From Gordonia desulfuricans NBRC 100010 (GTDB lineage: Bacteria > Actinomycetota > Actinomycetes > Mycobacteriales > Mycobacteriaceae), in NCBI RefSeq assembly GCF_001485495.1, contig NZ_BCNF01000026.1, forward strand, positions 1 through 64,000: DNA of 64,000 nt, given 5' to 3'. The position numbers were made by a program, and so were the translations under genes. Position 1 is the first letter of the stretch; every line of letters starts with the position of its first letter. Of this stretch, positions 1 through 9,653 are shown in pieces. The notes beneath the pieces are model-generated. The model ran no database searches, was not told the DNA's origin, and saw only the letters and a program-made list of their open reading frames with translations.

Positions 1-66
1 TCTCCGCAGCCTTCGTCGAGTGGCGGCCACCTCGGAGGTGGTTGGGTTGGCGAGTTCGGCCGTCTG

Positions 67-110
67 AGGTTTCGACACGACTTGCCGCTTCGCTCCTCGT
101 CGGCTCAACC
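67..110. repeat. Dispersed extragenic repeat with inverted GGTT/AACC ends
   Basis: The segment starts GGTTTCGACAC and ends GTCGGCTCAACC, with a purine/pyrimidine-biased centre built on GCTTCGCTCCTCG. From memory this resembles a short intergenic repeat common in Gordonia, Rhodococcus and related genomes. A short perfect inverted repeat (CCACCT-cgg-AGGTGG) lies just upstream at 27-41. I see no gene in bases 1-186. Confidence 0.5.
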
Positions 111-186
111 ATCAACGGGCAGTTGATGATTGCTCCGGGACCGGGCATCGCGAAGCTATCAGCGGCCAGCCACCGGGAGTCACGCG

Positions 187-1323
187 TCAGCCGACCAACT
201 CGAAGATGGTCGCGTTGGCCATGCCGCCTGCCTCGCACATGGTCTGCAGGCCGTAGCGGATTCCGTTGTCGCGCATGTGATGGATCAGGCGGGTCGCGAG
301 GATGGCGCCGGAACCACCCAGCGGATGGCCGACGGCAATCGCCCCGCCGAGCGGATTCAGCGCCTTGTCCGCGGCACCGGTCTCGATCTGCCAGGCCAGG
401 GGAACCGGCGCGAAGGCCTCGTTGACCTCGAACGCACCGATCTCGTCGATCGTCAGACCCGAACGGGCCAAGGCCTTGGCGGTGGCCGGGATCGGGCCGG
501 TCAGCATGATGACCGGATCGTCGGCGGCGACCACGGTGGTGTGCACCCGTGCAATCGGGGTGAGCCCGTGCGCCGCAGCCGTCTCACTCGACATCACCAG
601 CAGCGCGCCGGCGCCGTCGGAGATCTGTGAGGCATTGCCCGCATGGATCACACCGTTCTCGTCGAAGACCGTCTTGAGCTTGCCCAACGACTCCAGGGTG
701 CCGCCACGACGGATACCCTCGTCACCCTCGAGAACACCGGGCAGGGTGGCGAGTTGTGCATCGAAGGCACCGGAATCGGCTGCGGCCGCCGCCAGCTCAT
801 GCGACCGCAACGAGTACTCGTCCACCCGGGTACGGTCCAGATCCCAACGGCGGGCGACCATCTCCGCACCGATCCCCTGACTGAACCGATCGACGCCGAA
901 GCGGTCGAGCACCGTCGCCGGCTGGCTCTCCCCGTTCGGCGCGGCACTGCCCATCGGAACCCGGGACATCGACTCCACGCCACCGGCCACGACGATGTCG
1001 AGCTGGCCGGAGATCACCGCGGCAGCAGCCATCGCCAGCGTCTGCTGACTCGATCCGCAAGCACGGGTGACGGTGGTACCCGGAACGGACTGTGGCCAGC
1101 CCGCGGCGAGCACCGCGGTGCGGGCGATGTTGCCCGCCTGCTCACCGCTCTGGCTCACGCAACCCCACATCACGTCGTCGACGACTGCCGGATCGACACC
1201 GGTACGGGCGGCCAGCGCCTCGAGCACATGCGCCGACAGATCGGCCGGATGGATTCCGGAGAGCGCACCCCCACGGCGTCCGATCGGGGTGCGGACTGCG
1301 TCCACGATCACTGCATCTGTCAT
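187..1323 (-). CDS. Acetyl-CoA C-acyltransferase (thiolase)
   Basis: A 378-residue thiolase that condenses or cleaves 3-ketoacyl-CoA, probably in beta-oxidation. The nucleophilic cysteine is Cys89 in TRACGSSQQ. The C-terminal half carries NEAFAPV, the active-site histidine in GHPLGGSGA and the second catalytic cysteine in MCEAGGMAN. The usual CxGGG block is therefore CEAGG here, a mild deviation. A longer frame reaches further upstream, but the extra N-terminus is low complexity and the thiolase fold begins at MTDAVIVDAVRTP, so the ATG at 1323 is chosen. It is divergent from the acyl-CoA dehydrogenase at 1642, which fits shared fatty-acid control. Substrate chain length cannot be read from the sequence. 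Confidence 0.9.
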   Translation of the reverse strand: MTDAVIVDAVRTPIGRRGGALSGIHPADLSAHVLEALAARTGVDPAVVDDVMWGCVSQSGEQAGNIARTAVLAAGWPQSVPGTTVTRACGSSQQTLAMAAAAVISGQLDIVVAGGVESMSRVPMGSAAPNGESQPATVLDRFGVDRFSQGIGAEMVARRWDLDRTRVDEYSLRSHELAAAAADSGAFDAQLATLPGVLEGDEGIRRGGTLESLGKLKTVFDENGVIHAGNASQISDGAGALLVMSSETAAAHGLTPIARVHTTVVAADDPVIMLTGPIPATAKALARSGLTIDEIGAFEVNEAFAPVPLAWQIETGAADKALNPLGGAIAVGHPLGGSGAILATRLIHHMRDNGIRYGLQTMCEAGGMANATIFELVG

Positions 1324-1641
1324 GTCACGACTTCCTCGGGTATCGGCGATCTCGGGTACAGGCGATCTCGGGTGCGGGTGTGTTCCGGCGGCGCCGGTCG
1401 CCACTGCCATCGAATCGACCATGAAGCGACGACGATCTCAAGGAGTTTGATGCTCATACAGACATAGCCACGACCTATAGTGCCCGGTGATCCGCCCACA
1501 CATTGCCTGCCCCTAAGGCACCGTTAGCCGAACAGCGGTACCAAGCACCCCCGACGCGGGGCATGGTGGGTGCATCGCACGGGACCGGCGAGTACCCGCC
1601 GCGGCCGATCCACATCACTCACCAGGGGGAGACGACAACCG
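1324..1641. promoter_or_regulatory. Divergent thiolase/acyl-CoA dehydrogenase promoter region
   Basis: A 318-bp gap between divergent genes. It holds two direct copies of GGCGATCTCGGGT (1345-1357 and 1361-1373, 16-bp period) close to the thiolase start, and a good -10 hexamer TATAGT at 1476-1481 reading rightward. No intact small gene is visible. The tandem copies are a candidate operator, but no family could be assigned. Confidence 0.4.
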
Positions 1642-2799
1642 ATGCAGCGCACCGTGTTCAACACCGATCATGAGGCCTTTCGCGCCACCGTCCGCGACTT
1701 CATCGCCAAGGAGGTGGAACCGGTCCACCACGAGTGGGAGAAGCAGGGCCACCCGCCACGCGAGTTCTACAACAAGCTCGGCGAACTCGGCGTCCTCGGC
1801 ATCGAGGCACCCGAGGAGTTCGGGGGTGGCGGGGCCTCGGACTTCACCTACTCGATGGTGATCAGCGAAGAATGCGCCCGGGCCGGGGTGACCTTCGGCA
1901 GCTACTCGGTACACGCCAACCTGATCCTGCCGTACCTGATGGAGTACGCCACCGACGAGCAGAAACAGCGGTGGATTCCCGGATTCTGTTCCGGTGACCT
2001 CATGTTCGCCATCGCGATGACCGAGCCCGGCACCGGATCGGATCTGGCCAACATCGCCACCACCGCCCGGCTCGACGACGACGGCAGCCACTACGTCCTC
2101 GACGGTGCGAAGACCTTCATCACCGGCGGTGCACTCGCCGACCGCATCCTCGTGGTCTGCCGCACCTCCCCCTTCGACCCCGCCGACCGGCGCGCCGGAC
2201 TCTCGATCCTGGTGGTGGACACCACCTCCGAGGGATTCAGCGTGGGCCGGCGACTGGAGAAGATCGGCCTCAAGGCCTCCGACACCGCCGAACTCTCGTT
2301 CAGTTCGGTGCGGGTACCGGTGACCGACCGCCTCGGCGACGAGGGAGCGGGCTTCACCTACCTCACCCACAACCTCGCCCAGGAACGGCTGACCATCGCG
2401 ATCGGCGCCGCCGCGACCGCAGCCGCCGCCCTGCAGCACGCCCTCGCCTACACACGCGAACGCGACGTGTTCGGCAGGCCGGTGGCGTCGTTCCAGAACA
2501 CCAAGTTCGTCCTCGCGGAATGCTCCGCCGAGGTCGAGGCCGTCCAGCAGTTCGTCGACCGCGCCCTCACCCTGCACAACGCGGGCGAACTCAGCGTGCC
2601 GGACGCCGCACGCGCCAAGCTCTTCGCCACCGACACCGCAGGCCGCGTCATCGACAAATGCCTGCAACTCCACGGCGGCTACGGCTACATCACCGAGTTC
2701 CCGATCGCCCGGCTCTACGCCGACACCCGCGTCTCCCGGATCTACGGTGGCACCAGCGAGGTGATGAAGACGATCATCGCGAAAGATCTGGGACTCTAG
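1642..2799 (+). CDS. Acyl-CoA dehydrogenase (LCAD/FadE type)
   Basis: A 385-residue flavoprotein that alpha,beta-dehydrogenates acyl-CoA, passing electrons to ETF. FAD and substrate signatures are MTEPGTGSDLA and the C-terminal LHGGYGYITEFP and IYGGTSEVMK. The MCAD catalytic glutamate position (YEGT) is glycine here. The helix motif LAQERLTIA, with Glu near residue 248, matches the position of the base in long-chain and isovaleryl enzymes, so I place it in that branch. The ATG at 1642 follows an AGGGGGA Shine-Dalgarno sequence. An upstream in-frame extension to 1570 is basic, low complexity and not family-like. It faces the thiolase, suggesting one fatty-acid or branched-acid pathway. Confidence 0.92.
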   Translation: MQRTVFNTDHEAFRATVRDFIAKEVEPVHHEWEKQGHPPREFYNKLGELGVLGIEAPEEFGGGGASDFTYSMVISEECARAGVTFGSYSVHANLILPYLMEYATDEQKQRWIPGFCSGDLMFAIAMTEPGTGSDLANIATTARLDDDGSHYVLDGAKTFITGGALADRILVVCRTSPFDPADRRAGLSILVVDTTSEGFSVGRRLEKIGLKASDTAELSFSSVRVPVTDRLGDEGAGFTYLTHNLAQERLTIAIGAAATAAAALQHALAYTRERDVFGRPVASFQNTKFVLAECSAEVEAVQQFVDRALTLHNAGELSVPDAARAKLFATDTAGRVIDKCLQLHGGYGYITEFPIARLYADTRVSRIYGGTSEVMKTIIAKDLGL

Positions 2800-2806
2800 C
2801 GGGTTC

Positions 2807-4867
2807 TCACTCCATGCTGCGCAACTGGTCCAGCCAGACACGCGCCGACGCATCCGACGGCGACCGCCAGTCACCGCGCGGCGACAAGGAGCCGCCCGAC
2901 CCGATCTTGGGGCCGTTGGGCATCGCGGTGCGCTTGAACTGGTTGCCCATGAACCGCTTGAGGAACACCCCCAGCCAGTGCTCGATGGTGTCGTCGTCGT
3001 AGCTGTTGCGGGACTCGACGGCCTCGGAATCCCACGGCAACCCCCGCGACCGCGGACCCCACGTCTGCTGTGCGAGGTAGGCGATCTTGGACGGCCGGTT
3101 GCCGTAGCGCGTCAGGTGATAGAGGAAGAAGTCGTGCAACTCGTACGGCCCGACGGTGTCCTCGGTGGACTGGACCGCCCCGTCCTCCCCCGGCGGGATC
3201 AGCTCGGGGCTGATCACGTCCTCGAGGATCTCCACCAGCGCCGCCGTGGTCTCCGACGCATAGGTACCGGTCGAGATCATCCAGCGGATCTGATGCTGGA
3301 CAAGGGTTTTCGGTACCGACGAGTTGACATTGTAGTGCGACATCTGGTCGCCGACACCGTAGGTGCACCATCCGAGCGCGAGCTCGGACAGGTCACCGGT
3401 ACCGAGCACGATCCCGCCATGGTGGTTGGCCAGCCGGAACAGGTGCGAGGTGCGCTCACCGGCCTGCACGTTCTCGAAGGTCACGTCGAAGACCTTCTCG
3501 CCCCGCGAGTACGGGTGCCCGAGATCGGCCAGCATCTGCTCACACGACGGCCGGATGTCGAGCTCGGCCCCACTCACCCCGAGCGTGTCCATCAGCACGT
3601 GGGCACGGGCCAGGGTCGCACCACCGGTGGCGAACCCCGGCATGGTGTAGGCCAGGATGTTGGTGCGCGGCAGGCCCAGTCGGTCGAAGGTGTCCACCGC
3701 GACCAGCAGCGCGAGGGTGGAGTCCAGTCCCCCCGACACCCCGATCACGATCTTGTCGAGACCGGTGGACCGCAACCGGGCGGCCAGACCCTGGACCTGG
3801 ATGTGCCCGACCTCGGCACATCGCTCGTCACGGTCTGCGAGCCCGCTGGGCACGAACGGGAACCGCGGCACCGTCCGGCGCAGGCTGTCGGCGTGAGCGA
3901 ATCCCGGTTCGGCGGATTCGACAGCAGCGGTGTCGCGCCCGTCGAAGGCGAACTCGATGCGCCGCAACGACTTCAGCTCGGCGGAGAGGTCACCGGCCTG
4001 ATCGCGCAGGCTGATCATCCGCATCCGCTCCTGCCGGAGCCGGTCGAGGTCGACGTCGGCGCTGATGATCTGGGAGTCCATCGCGAATCGTTCACTGCGG
4101 GCCAGCAGCGACCCGTTCTCGGTGATCAGCGCGTCGCCGTCCCAGGCGAGATCGGTGGTGGACTCGCCGAAACCGGCGGCGACGTAGAGATGAGCGGCGA
4201 CGCAGCGCGCGGAATGGCTGCTGCACAACGACAGTCGGTAGGCCTCCTTGCCGACGGTGACCGGGCTGCCGGACAGGTTGGCCAGCACCGTGGCCCCGCC
4301 CAGCGCCGCCGGCACACTCGGCGGGATCGGCACCCAGCCGTCCTCGCAGACCTCCAGGTGCAGGACGAACCCGGGCAGGTCGGCGGCGGTGAACAGCAGA
4401 TCCGGGCCGAACGGGACCCGTTGCCCCAGAACCACACAGGTGTCGACGGTGGCGTCACGTGCGGCCGCGAAGTACCGCTGCTCGTAGAACTCGCGGTAGT
4501 TCGGCAGATACGACTTGGGCACCACGCCGAGGATCACGCCGTCCTGGATCGCGACCGCTGTGTTGAACAGACCGTCACCGACCACCAGCGGTAGCCCGAC
4601 CGCCACCACCGACCGGATCCCGCGACTCGCCTCGACCACCGCGGCGAGGGCCTCCAGGCAGCCGTCGAGCAGCGCGTCCTGCTGGACGAGATCGTCGATG
4701 CTGTAGCCGCACAGGCCCAGTTCGGGGAAGACGATGAGCGCCGAGCCGTCGGCGGCGGCCCGCCGCATCAGCTCGATCGTCGCCTCGGCGTTGGCACGCG
4801 GATCGGCGATGCGCACGACGGGTACGGCACCGCTGACCCGCACGAATCCATGGTCGTAGACAGACAC
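2807..4867 (-). CDS. nadE: Glutamine-dependent NAD+ synthetase
   Basis: A 686-residue two-domain enzyme, close to the 679 residues of the mycobacterial form. The N-terminal nitrilase-like glutaminase domain (about 1-300) shows the Glu-Lys-Cys triad in [20 protein letters not shown] and [10 protein letters not shown]. The C-terminal amide synthase domain carries the PP-loop ATP signature [12 protein letters not shown]. Ammonia from glutamine is channelled to deamido-NAD+ in the last step of NAD synthesis. The start codon is GTG. The gene converges on the acyl-CoA dehydrogenase with 7 bp between stop codons and appears monocistronic. Confidence 0.97.
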   Translation of the reverse strand: MSVYDHGFVRVSGAVPVVRIADPRANAEATIELMRRAAADGSALIVFPELGLCGYSIDDLVQQDALLDGCLEALAAVVEASRGIRSVVAVGLPLVVGDGLFNTAVAIQDGVILGVVPKSYLPNYREFYEQRYFAAARDATVDTCVVLGQRVPFGPDLLFTAADLPGFVLHLEVCEDGWVPIPPSVPAALGGATVLANLSGSPVTVGKEAYRLSLCSSHSARCVAAHLYVAAGFGESTTDLAWDGDALITENGSLLARSERFAMDSQIISADVDLDRLRQERMRMISLRDQAGDLSAELKSLRRIEFAFDGRDTAAVESAEPGFAHADSLRRTVPRFPFVPSGLADRDERCAEVGHIQVQGLAARLRSTGLDKIVIGVSGGLDSTLALLVAVDTFDRLGLPRTNILAYTMPGFATGGATLARAHVLMDTLGVSGAELDIRPSCEQMLADLGHPYSRGEKVFDVTFENVQAGERTSHLFRLANHHGGIVLGTGDLSELALGWCTYGVGDQMSHYNVNSSVPKTLVQHQIRWMISTGTYASETTAALVEILEDVISPELIPPGEDGAVQSTEDTVGPYELHDFFLYHLTRYGNRPSKIAYLAQQTWGPRSRGLPWDSEAVESRNSYDDDTIEHWLGVFLKRFMGNQFKRTAMPNGPKIGSGGSLSPRGDWRSPSDASARVWLDQLRSME

Positions 4868-4946
4868 GGGTCAAAGCCTAGTGCCCAGGGCACGCCACGC
4901 GGTCACCACCGCGACGACACCACCGCCCGACGACACCGTCACACGC

Positions 4947-6350
4947 TCAGTCGTCGCACGCCTCGATGAGCTCCTTGAGCTGGCGGTCGAAGGCGGCGGC
5001 GATCTCCTCGACGTCGGGCACCTCGTCCGGGCAGGTCAGGATGCCCACGTTGAGGTGACCGTCCACCGAGAACACGGTGATGTTGAGGGCCAGCCCGTGG
5101 AAGATCGGGCCCAGCGGGTAGATCGCCGCGATCCGGGCGCCGCAGAAGTACAGCGGGAAGTCCGGTCCGGCCACGTTGGACACGGTGACGTTGTAGACCG
5201 GCGGATGGTTCATCGACAGTTTCCGGTCGCCGTAGAACTTCATCAGCGTCGACAACGTCATCCCGGGCGCGAACTGCGCCCACGCCCGCAGGATGTTGGG
5301 GTCGATGTCGGCGTGGTGTTCCTTGGCGCGCCGGGAGAGCTCACCGGCCTTCTCCAGCCGTTCGACCGGATCGGCGATGTCGGAGGGCAGTTCGGTGAAC
5401 ATGCCGGTCACCTTGTTGGTGCCGTTGACCACCAGGCCGCTCTCGTCGGCGCCGTGCACCGACACCGGGACCAGCGCGACGAGCGGCCGGTCGGGCAGGT
5501 CCTGATGGGACTCGAGGTAGTCGCGCAGCGCACCGCCGACCATGGCGAGCACGACGTCGTTGATCTTGACACCGAACCGGTTCTTCACCCGTTTGACGTC
5601 GGCGAGGGAGAGCTGGGTGGTCGCGATCGCCCGGTGCGGGGAGATCGGGCCGTTGAACACGGTGCGCGGGGCGGCGAACGGCACCGGCATGCTGGTCTTC
5701 GACCGTGACCGCCGGAGCCACTCGAACGGGACCGCGGCGGTGGTGGGGAGCAGCTTGGCCATCGAGATCGGCCGCTGCACGAAGTAGTTGACCGCACCCC
5801 GCAGCACCATTGCGGTGCGGTTGGAACCGCCGGCGGTCTGCATCAGACGGTCGGGGTCGGGGTCCGGCTCGTCGGGACTGAGGGTGCACAGCTGGGCGAG
5901 GACGTCGGCGGTGGTCACGCCGTCGACGCCGGCGTGGTGCATCCGCAGCATGGCCGCGATCCGGCCGTCGGCACTGCCCTCGATGATCCACAGCTCCCAC
6001 AGCGGTTTGCCCCGGTCGAGGGTCTGCCCGGCCAGATGGCCGCACAGTTCGGCGAGTTCGGCCTTGCCGCCCGGCGCGGGCATCGCCACCCGGTGCACAT
6101 GCCGTTCGATGTCGAAGTCGTCGTCCTCGATCCACACGGGGTGGTCGATGTTCAGTGCGGAGTTGTCGAGTTTGCGACGCAGCATCGGCATCCCGGCCAC
6201 CCGGTGGGCGATCTGCGTCCGCATCCGAACGAAGGAGTACCCGCCGGACATCGTGGACGTGTCGAGTTCCATGATCCCGACCACATGCATCAGCTGCGAC
6301 CTGGTCTCCATGTACAGAAATGACGCATCCAGGCCACTCAACCGCTGCAT
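4947..6350 (-). CDS. Wax ester synthase/diacylglycerol acyltransferase (WS/DGAT)
   Basis: A 467-residue member of the WS/DGAT family, which transfers acyl-CoA chains to fatty alcohols or diacylglycerol to make storage wax esters and triacylglycerol. The catalytic HHxxxDG motif is intact in RMHHAGVDG at about residues 137-143. The N-terminus MQRLSGLDASFLYMET is the canonical family start. Genomes of this group carry many paralogues, so the physiological acceptor (DAG, alcohol or none) is not predictable. The ATG at 6350 is the only sensible start. Confidence 0.92.
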   Translation of the reverse strand: MQRLSGLDASFLYMETRSQLMHVVGIMELDTSTMSGGYSFVRMRTQIAHRVAGMPMLRRKLDNSALNIDHPVWIEDDDFDIERHVHRVAMPAPGGKAELAELCGHLAGQTLDRGKPLWELWIIEGSADGRIAAMLRMHHAGVDGVTTADVLAQLCTLSPDEPDPDPDRLMQTAGGSNRTAMVLRGAVNYFVQRPISMAKLLPTTAAVPFEWLRRSRSKTSMPVPFAAPRTVFNGPISPHRAIATTQLSLADVKRVKNRFGVKINDVVLAMVGGALRDYLESHQDLPDRPLVALVPVSVHGADESGLVVNGTNKVTGMFTELPSDIADPVERLEKAGELSRRAKEHHADIDPNILRAWAQFAPGMTLSTLMKFYGDRKLSMNHPPVYNVTVSNVAGPDFPLYFCGARIAAIYPLGPIFHGLALNITVFSVDGHLNVGILTCPDEVPDVEEIAAAFDRQLKELIEACDD

Positions 6351-6519
6351 CTTGCCACCTCGTTCTGCTCACCCATGGGTGTCACCCCGACCCACCCGGG
6401 TCGGCACCACGCCCACCCCGTTGTCCATTCTGCTCTCCACCGGGCCGGATGCGCCGTCGGATCGCCGGAGAATTCGCGATCGGCCACGGCGATCGGCCCC
6501 ACTCCCCTAGCGTGGACAC

Positions 6520-7053
6520 GTGTCCACCACCTTCACCGCGACCGAACTCCACGACGCCTTCGCCGACTTCCAGGAGACGGTCGCCGAGATCGGCGACACC
6601 CGCGACTGGGATCGTTTCGCCGAGTTGTTCACCCCGGATGCGGAGTACATCGAGCACGCCCTGGGCACCATGCACGGCCGCGAGGAGATCCGGGAGTGGA
6701 TCTGGCGCACCATGACCGCCTTCCCCGGCAGCCACATGACCGGGTTCCCGGCGCTGTGGCACGTCGTCGACGCCCCGACCGGCCGGGTGATCTGCGAGGT
6801 GGACAACCCGATGCGTGACCCCGGGGACGGCACCCACATCACTGCGACCAACATCACCATCCTCACCTACGCCGGTGACGGTCTCTGGTCCTGCGAAGAA
6901 GACGTCTACAACCCGATGGAGTTCGGGCACGCCGCGATGCGGTGGTGCGAAAAGGCCGCCGACCTCGGTACCCTCGACGACAGCGCAGCTCGATGGATGC
7001 GCCGGATCGGCCCGGCTTTCGCCTCTGGCCGGCCGGCTGCGGATCGGCTGTGA
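6520..7053 (+). CDS. NTF2-like/SnoaL-fold protein
   Basis: A 177-residue protein of the nuclear-transport-factor-2-like superfamily. It shows the cone-fold pattern DWDRFAELFTPDAEYIEHALGTMHGREEIREW near the N-terminus, followed by the beta-sheet half. Such domains act as small isomerases, hydratases or binding proteins, and nothing here fixes a substrate. The start is GTG at 6520. The gene stands alone between the divergent WS/DGAT gene and the desaturase. Confidence 0.75.
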   Translation: MSTTFTATELHDAFADFQETVAEIGDTRDWDRFAELFTPDAEYIEHALGTMHGREEIREWIWRTMTAFPGSHMTGFPALWHVVDAPTGRVICEVDNPMRDPGDGTHITATNITILTYAGDGLWSCEEDVYNPMEFGHAAMRWCEKAADLGTLDDSAARWMRRIGPAFASGRPAADRL

Positions 7054-7260
7054 GTAGTCCGACGGATGTGGACGGGGCCCCATCCGCCGGAGCACGATGG
7101 TGGCCGGCCCGGCCGACGTAACGCCGGCGGGCCAGGTTACGACTGCGTAGGTACGGGCTTGGGTTGATCTCCGAAGTGCCGTAACCTTGACCACTGATCA
7201 TTTGACGTGCGGCCTGCCGAAGACCGGCTTTCACGCACGAACACCGTTCGGAGGAAATCA

Positions 7261-8253
7261 ATGGCACGTGAACTGACACAGCTGGAGCTCCTGCAGGAAC
7301 TCGCTCCGGTTGCAGAGGAGAACGTGAACCGGCACCTCAAGATCGCCCGCGACTGGAACCCGCACGACTACGTGCCCTGGGACGAGGGCCGCAACTTCGC
7401 CGCACTGGGCGGCGACGACTGGGACCCCGAGCAGTCCCGACTCGACGAGGTCGCCAAGGCGGCGATGGTCACCAACCTGCTCACCGAGGACAACCTGCCC
7501 TCGTACCACCGGGTGATCGCCGACAACTTCTCGATGGACTCCGCGTGGGGCCACTGGGTCGGTCGCTGGACCGCCGAGGAGAACCGCCACGGCATCGTGA
7601 TGCGTGACTACCTCGTGGTGACCCGCGGCGTGGACCCGGTTGCCCTCGAAGAGGCCCGCATGATCCACATGACCAACGGCTACGACCCGATGCTGGCCGC
7701 CGCCGGGCGCGCCGACGAGCTCGAGGAGCACGCCGACGAACTCGGCCTGCTGCACTCGGTTGCCTATGTCACCTTCCAGGAGCTGGCCACCCGCGTCAGC
7801 CACCGCAACACCGGCAAGGCCTGCAACGACCCGATCGCCGACAAGATGCTGCAGCGCATCGCGGCCGACGAGAACCTGCACATGATCTTCTACCGCAACA
7901 TCTGTGGTGCGGGCATGGACATCTCCCCGGATCAGACGTTGCGCGCGGTCACCGACATCGTCACCAACTTCCAGATGCCCGGCGCCGGTATGCCCAACTT
8001 CCGTCGCAACGGCGTGCTGATGGCCAAGCACGGTATCTACGACCTGCGTCAGCACCTCGAAGAGGTCATCCAGCCGGTTCTGCGCAAGTGGAACGTCTTC
8101 GAGCGCGAGGACTTCTCCGCCGAGGGCGAGAAGACCCGCGAGGAGCTCGCGGCCTTCCTCGAGCAGCTCGAGAAGGACACCGTCCGCTTCGAGGAGATGC
8201 GCGACCGTTCGCTCGCCCGCGAGGCCAAGAAGCGGGAGCAGCAGGCATCCTGA
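7261..8253 (+). CDS. desA: Acyl-[acyl-carrier-protein] desaturase (DesA family)
   Basis: A 330-residue soluble di-iron acyl-ACP desaturase. The metal-binding ExxH-type motifs are EENRHG near residue 106 and DENLHM near residue 203, on the usual four-helix scaffold. Relatives DesA1/DesA2 of M. tuberculosis introduce double bonds into mycolic-acid precursors. The ATG at 7261 is preceded by GGAGGAAATCA, an excellent ribosome site; a longer frame from 7207 lacks support. The gene sits directly upstream of dus and the LCP gene, the same order as Rv0824c-Rv0822c. Its TGA overlaps a possible CTG start of dus. Confidence 0.93.
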   Translation: MARELTQLELLQELAPVAEENVNRHLKIARDWNPHDYVPWDEGRNFAALGGDDWDPEQSRLDEVAKAAMVTNLLTEDNLPSYHRVIADNFSMDSAWGHWVGRWTAEENRHGIVMRDYLVVTRGVDPVALEEARMIHMTNGYDPMLAAAGRADELEEHADELGLLHSVAYVTFQELATRVSHRNTGKACNDPIADKMLQRIAADENLHMIFYRNICGAGMDISPDQTLRAVTDIVTNFQMPGAGMPNFRRNGVLMAKHGIYDLRQHLEEVIQPVLRKWNVFEREDFSAEGEKTREELAAFLEQLEKDTVRFEEMRDRSLAREAKKREQQAS

Positions 8254-8339
8254 GTACCACAGCACCCCTGACCGCGCCGGCGTCCTCGAGTTCTGACGAG
8301 GGCGCCGGTGCGCTGTCGTCTGCCCGACGACGCGCACCG

Positions 8340-9473
8340 TTGCGGATCGGGTCGATCGAACTGGCCAGTCCGGTGGTCCTGGCGCCGATGGCCGGGGTCA
8401 CCAATGTCGCCTTCCGCACCCTGTGCCGCGAGCTGGAGCTCGCCCGGACCGGCACCGTGTCGGGCCTCTACGTCTGTGAGATGGTCACCGCCCGTGCGCT
8501 GGTCGAGCGCCACCCGGTGACGATGCACATGACCGCATTCGGCCCGGACGAGAACCCGCGGTCGATGCAGCTCTACACCGTCGACCCGCGCTACACCTAC
8601 GAGGCCGCCAAGATGATCGTCGACGAGGGGCTCGCCGACCACATCGACATGAACTTCGGCTGCCCGGTGCCCAAGGTCACCCGCAAGGGTGGCGGCTCGG
8701 CGATCCCCTACAAGCGCACCCTGTTCCGCAAGATCGTCGCCGCGGCGGTGCGGGCCACCGAGGGCACCGACATCCCGGTGACCGTGAAGTTCCGCATCGG
8801 CATCGACGACGAGCACCGCACCCACCTCGACGCCGGCCGTATCGCCGCCGAGGAGGGCGCGAAAGCCGTTGCGCTGCATGCCCGTACCGCGTCGCAGCGA
8901 TATTCGGGCGAGGCCGATTGGGACGAGATCGCCCGGCTCAAGGAGCATGTGACCGACGTCCCGGTGCTCGGTAACGGTGACATCTTCGAGCCCGCCGACG
9001 CGGTCCGGATGATGGCGCGGACCGGATGCGACGGCGTGGTGATCGGCCGCGGCTGCCTCGGACGACCGTGGCTGTTCGCCGAACTCGCCGCCGAACTGGG
9101 TGGCCTGCCCGCACCGGCGGCGCCGAACCTCGGCGAGGTGTCGAAGATCATCGTCCGGCACGCCGAGCTGCTCGCCGATCACCACGGCGAGGACAAGGGA
9201 TGCCGGGAGATCCGCAAGCACGTCGCGTGGTATCTCCGCGGCTTCCCGGCCGGCTCGGATCTGCGCTCGCGGCTGTCGCTGGTCAAGACCCTCGACGAGC
9301 TGCGCGAACTGTTGTCGACGCTGCCCGCCGACGCCCCGTTCCCCGAGGACGGACACGGCCCCCGCGGCCGGCAGGGCACCCCGGCGAAGGTCGCACTGCC
9401 CGAGGGATGGCTCGACGATCCGTACGAGGACGTCGTCCCCGAGGGTGCCGAAGTGATGCACTCGGGCGGCTGA
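8340..9473 (+). CDS. dus: tRNA-dihydrouridine synthase (DusB/Nifr3 type)
   Basis: FMN-dependent reductase that makes dihydrouridine in tRNA. The TIM-barrel domain begins LRIGSIELASPVVLAPMAGV, and the catalytic cysteine is in MNFGCPVPKVTRKGGGSA. Homologous in position to Rv0823c. The start is uncertain: no ATG or GTG lies near the fold boundary. TTG at 8340 (377 residues) begins exactly at the conserved domain but lacks a ribosome site. The reading frame stays open upstream to a CTG at 8250 that overlaps the desA stop (CTGA) behind a purine-rich stretch, adding 30 residues. I report the conservative start. Confidence 0.9.
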   Translation: MRIGSIELASPVVLAPMAGVTNVAFRTLCRELELARTGTVSGLYVCEMVTARALVERHPVTMHMTAFGPDENPRSMQLYTVDPRYTYEAAKMIVDEGLADHIDMNFGCPVPKVTRKGGGSAIPYKRTLFRKIVAAAVRATEGTDIPVTVKFRIGIDDEHRTHLDAGRIAAEEGAKAVALHARTASQRYSGEADWDEIARLKEHVTDVPVLGNGDIFEPADAVRMMARTGCDGVVIGRGCLGRPWLFAELAAELGGLPAPAAPNLGEVSKIIVRHAELLADHHGEDKGCREIRKHVAWYLRGFPAGSDLRSRLSLVKTLDELRELLSTLPADAPFPEDGHGPRGRQGTPAKVALPEGWLDDPYEDVVPEGAEVMHSGG

Positions 9474-9545
9474 TCTGCGCAGGCCGGAGGCCGGTGAGGG
9501 CCCTGGCGGCTTCGGTGACCGTCGTGGCCGCCGGGCGATCAGTAT

Positions 9546-9583
9546 GATGACGCAAGGCCCTTGCCATGGCAGGGGCCGTCATC
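9546..9583. terminator. Imperfect inverted repeat in the LCP leader
   Basis: GATGACG (9546-9552) pairs with CGTCATC (9577-9583), enclosing a GGCCC/GGGGCC arm and a self-complementary TGCCATGGCA core. It lies 70 bp after dus and 70 bp before the LCP start, so it could end the desA-dus transcript or shape the LCP 5' leader. There is no T-tract on the coding strand. Confidence 0.45.
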
Positions 9584-9653
9584 GTGAGGTGCCGCAGCGT
9601 TTCTCCCCGACGCAGCGGGAGCACACCGGCAGAGGGAATGAGGATCTTTCACA

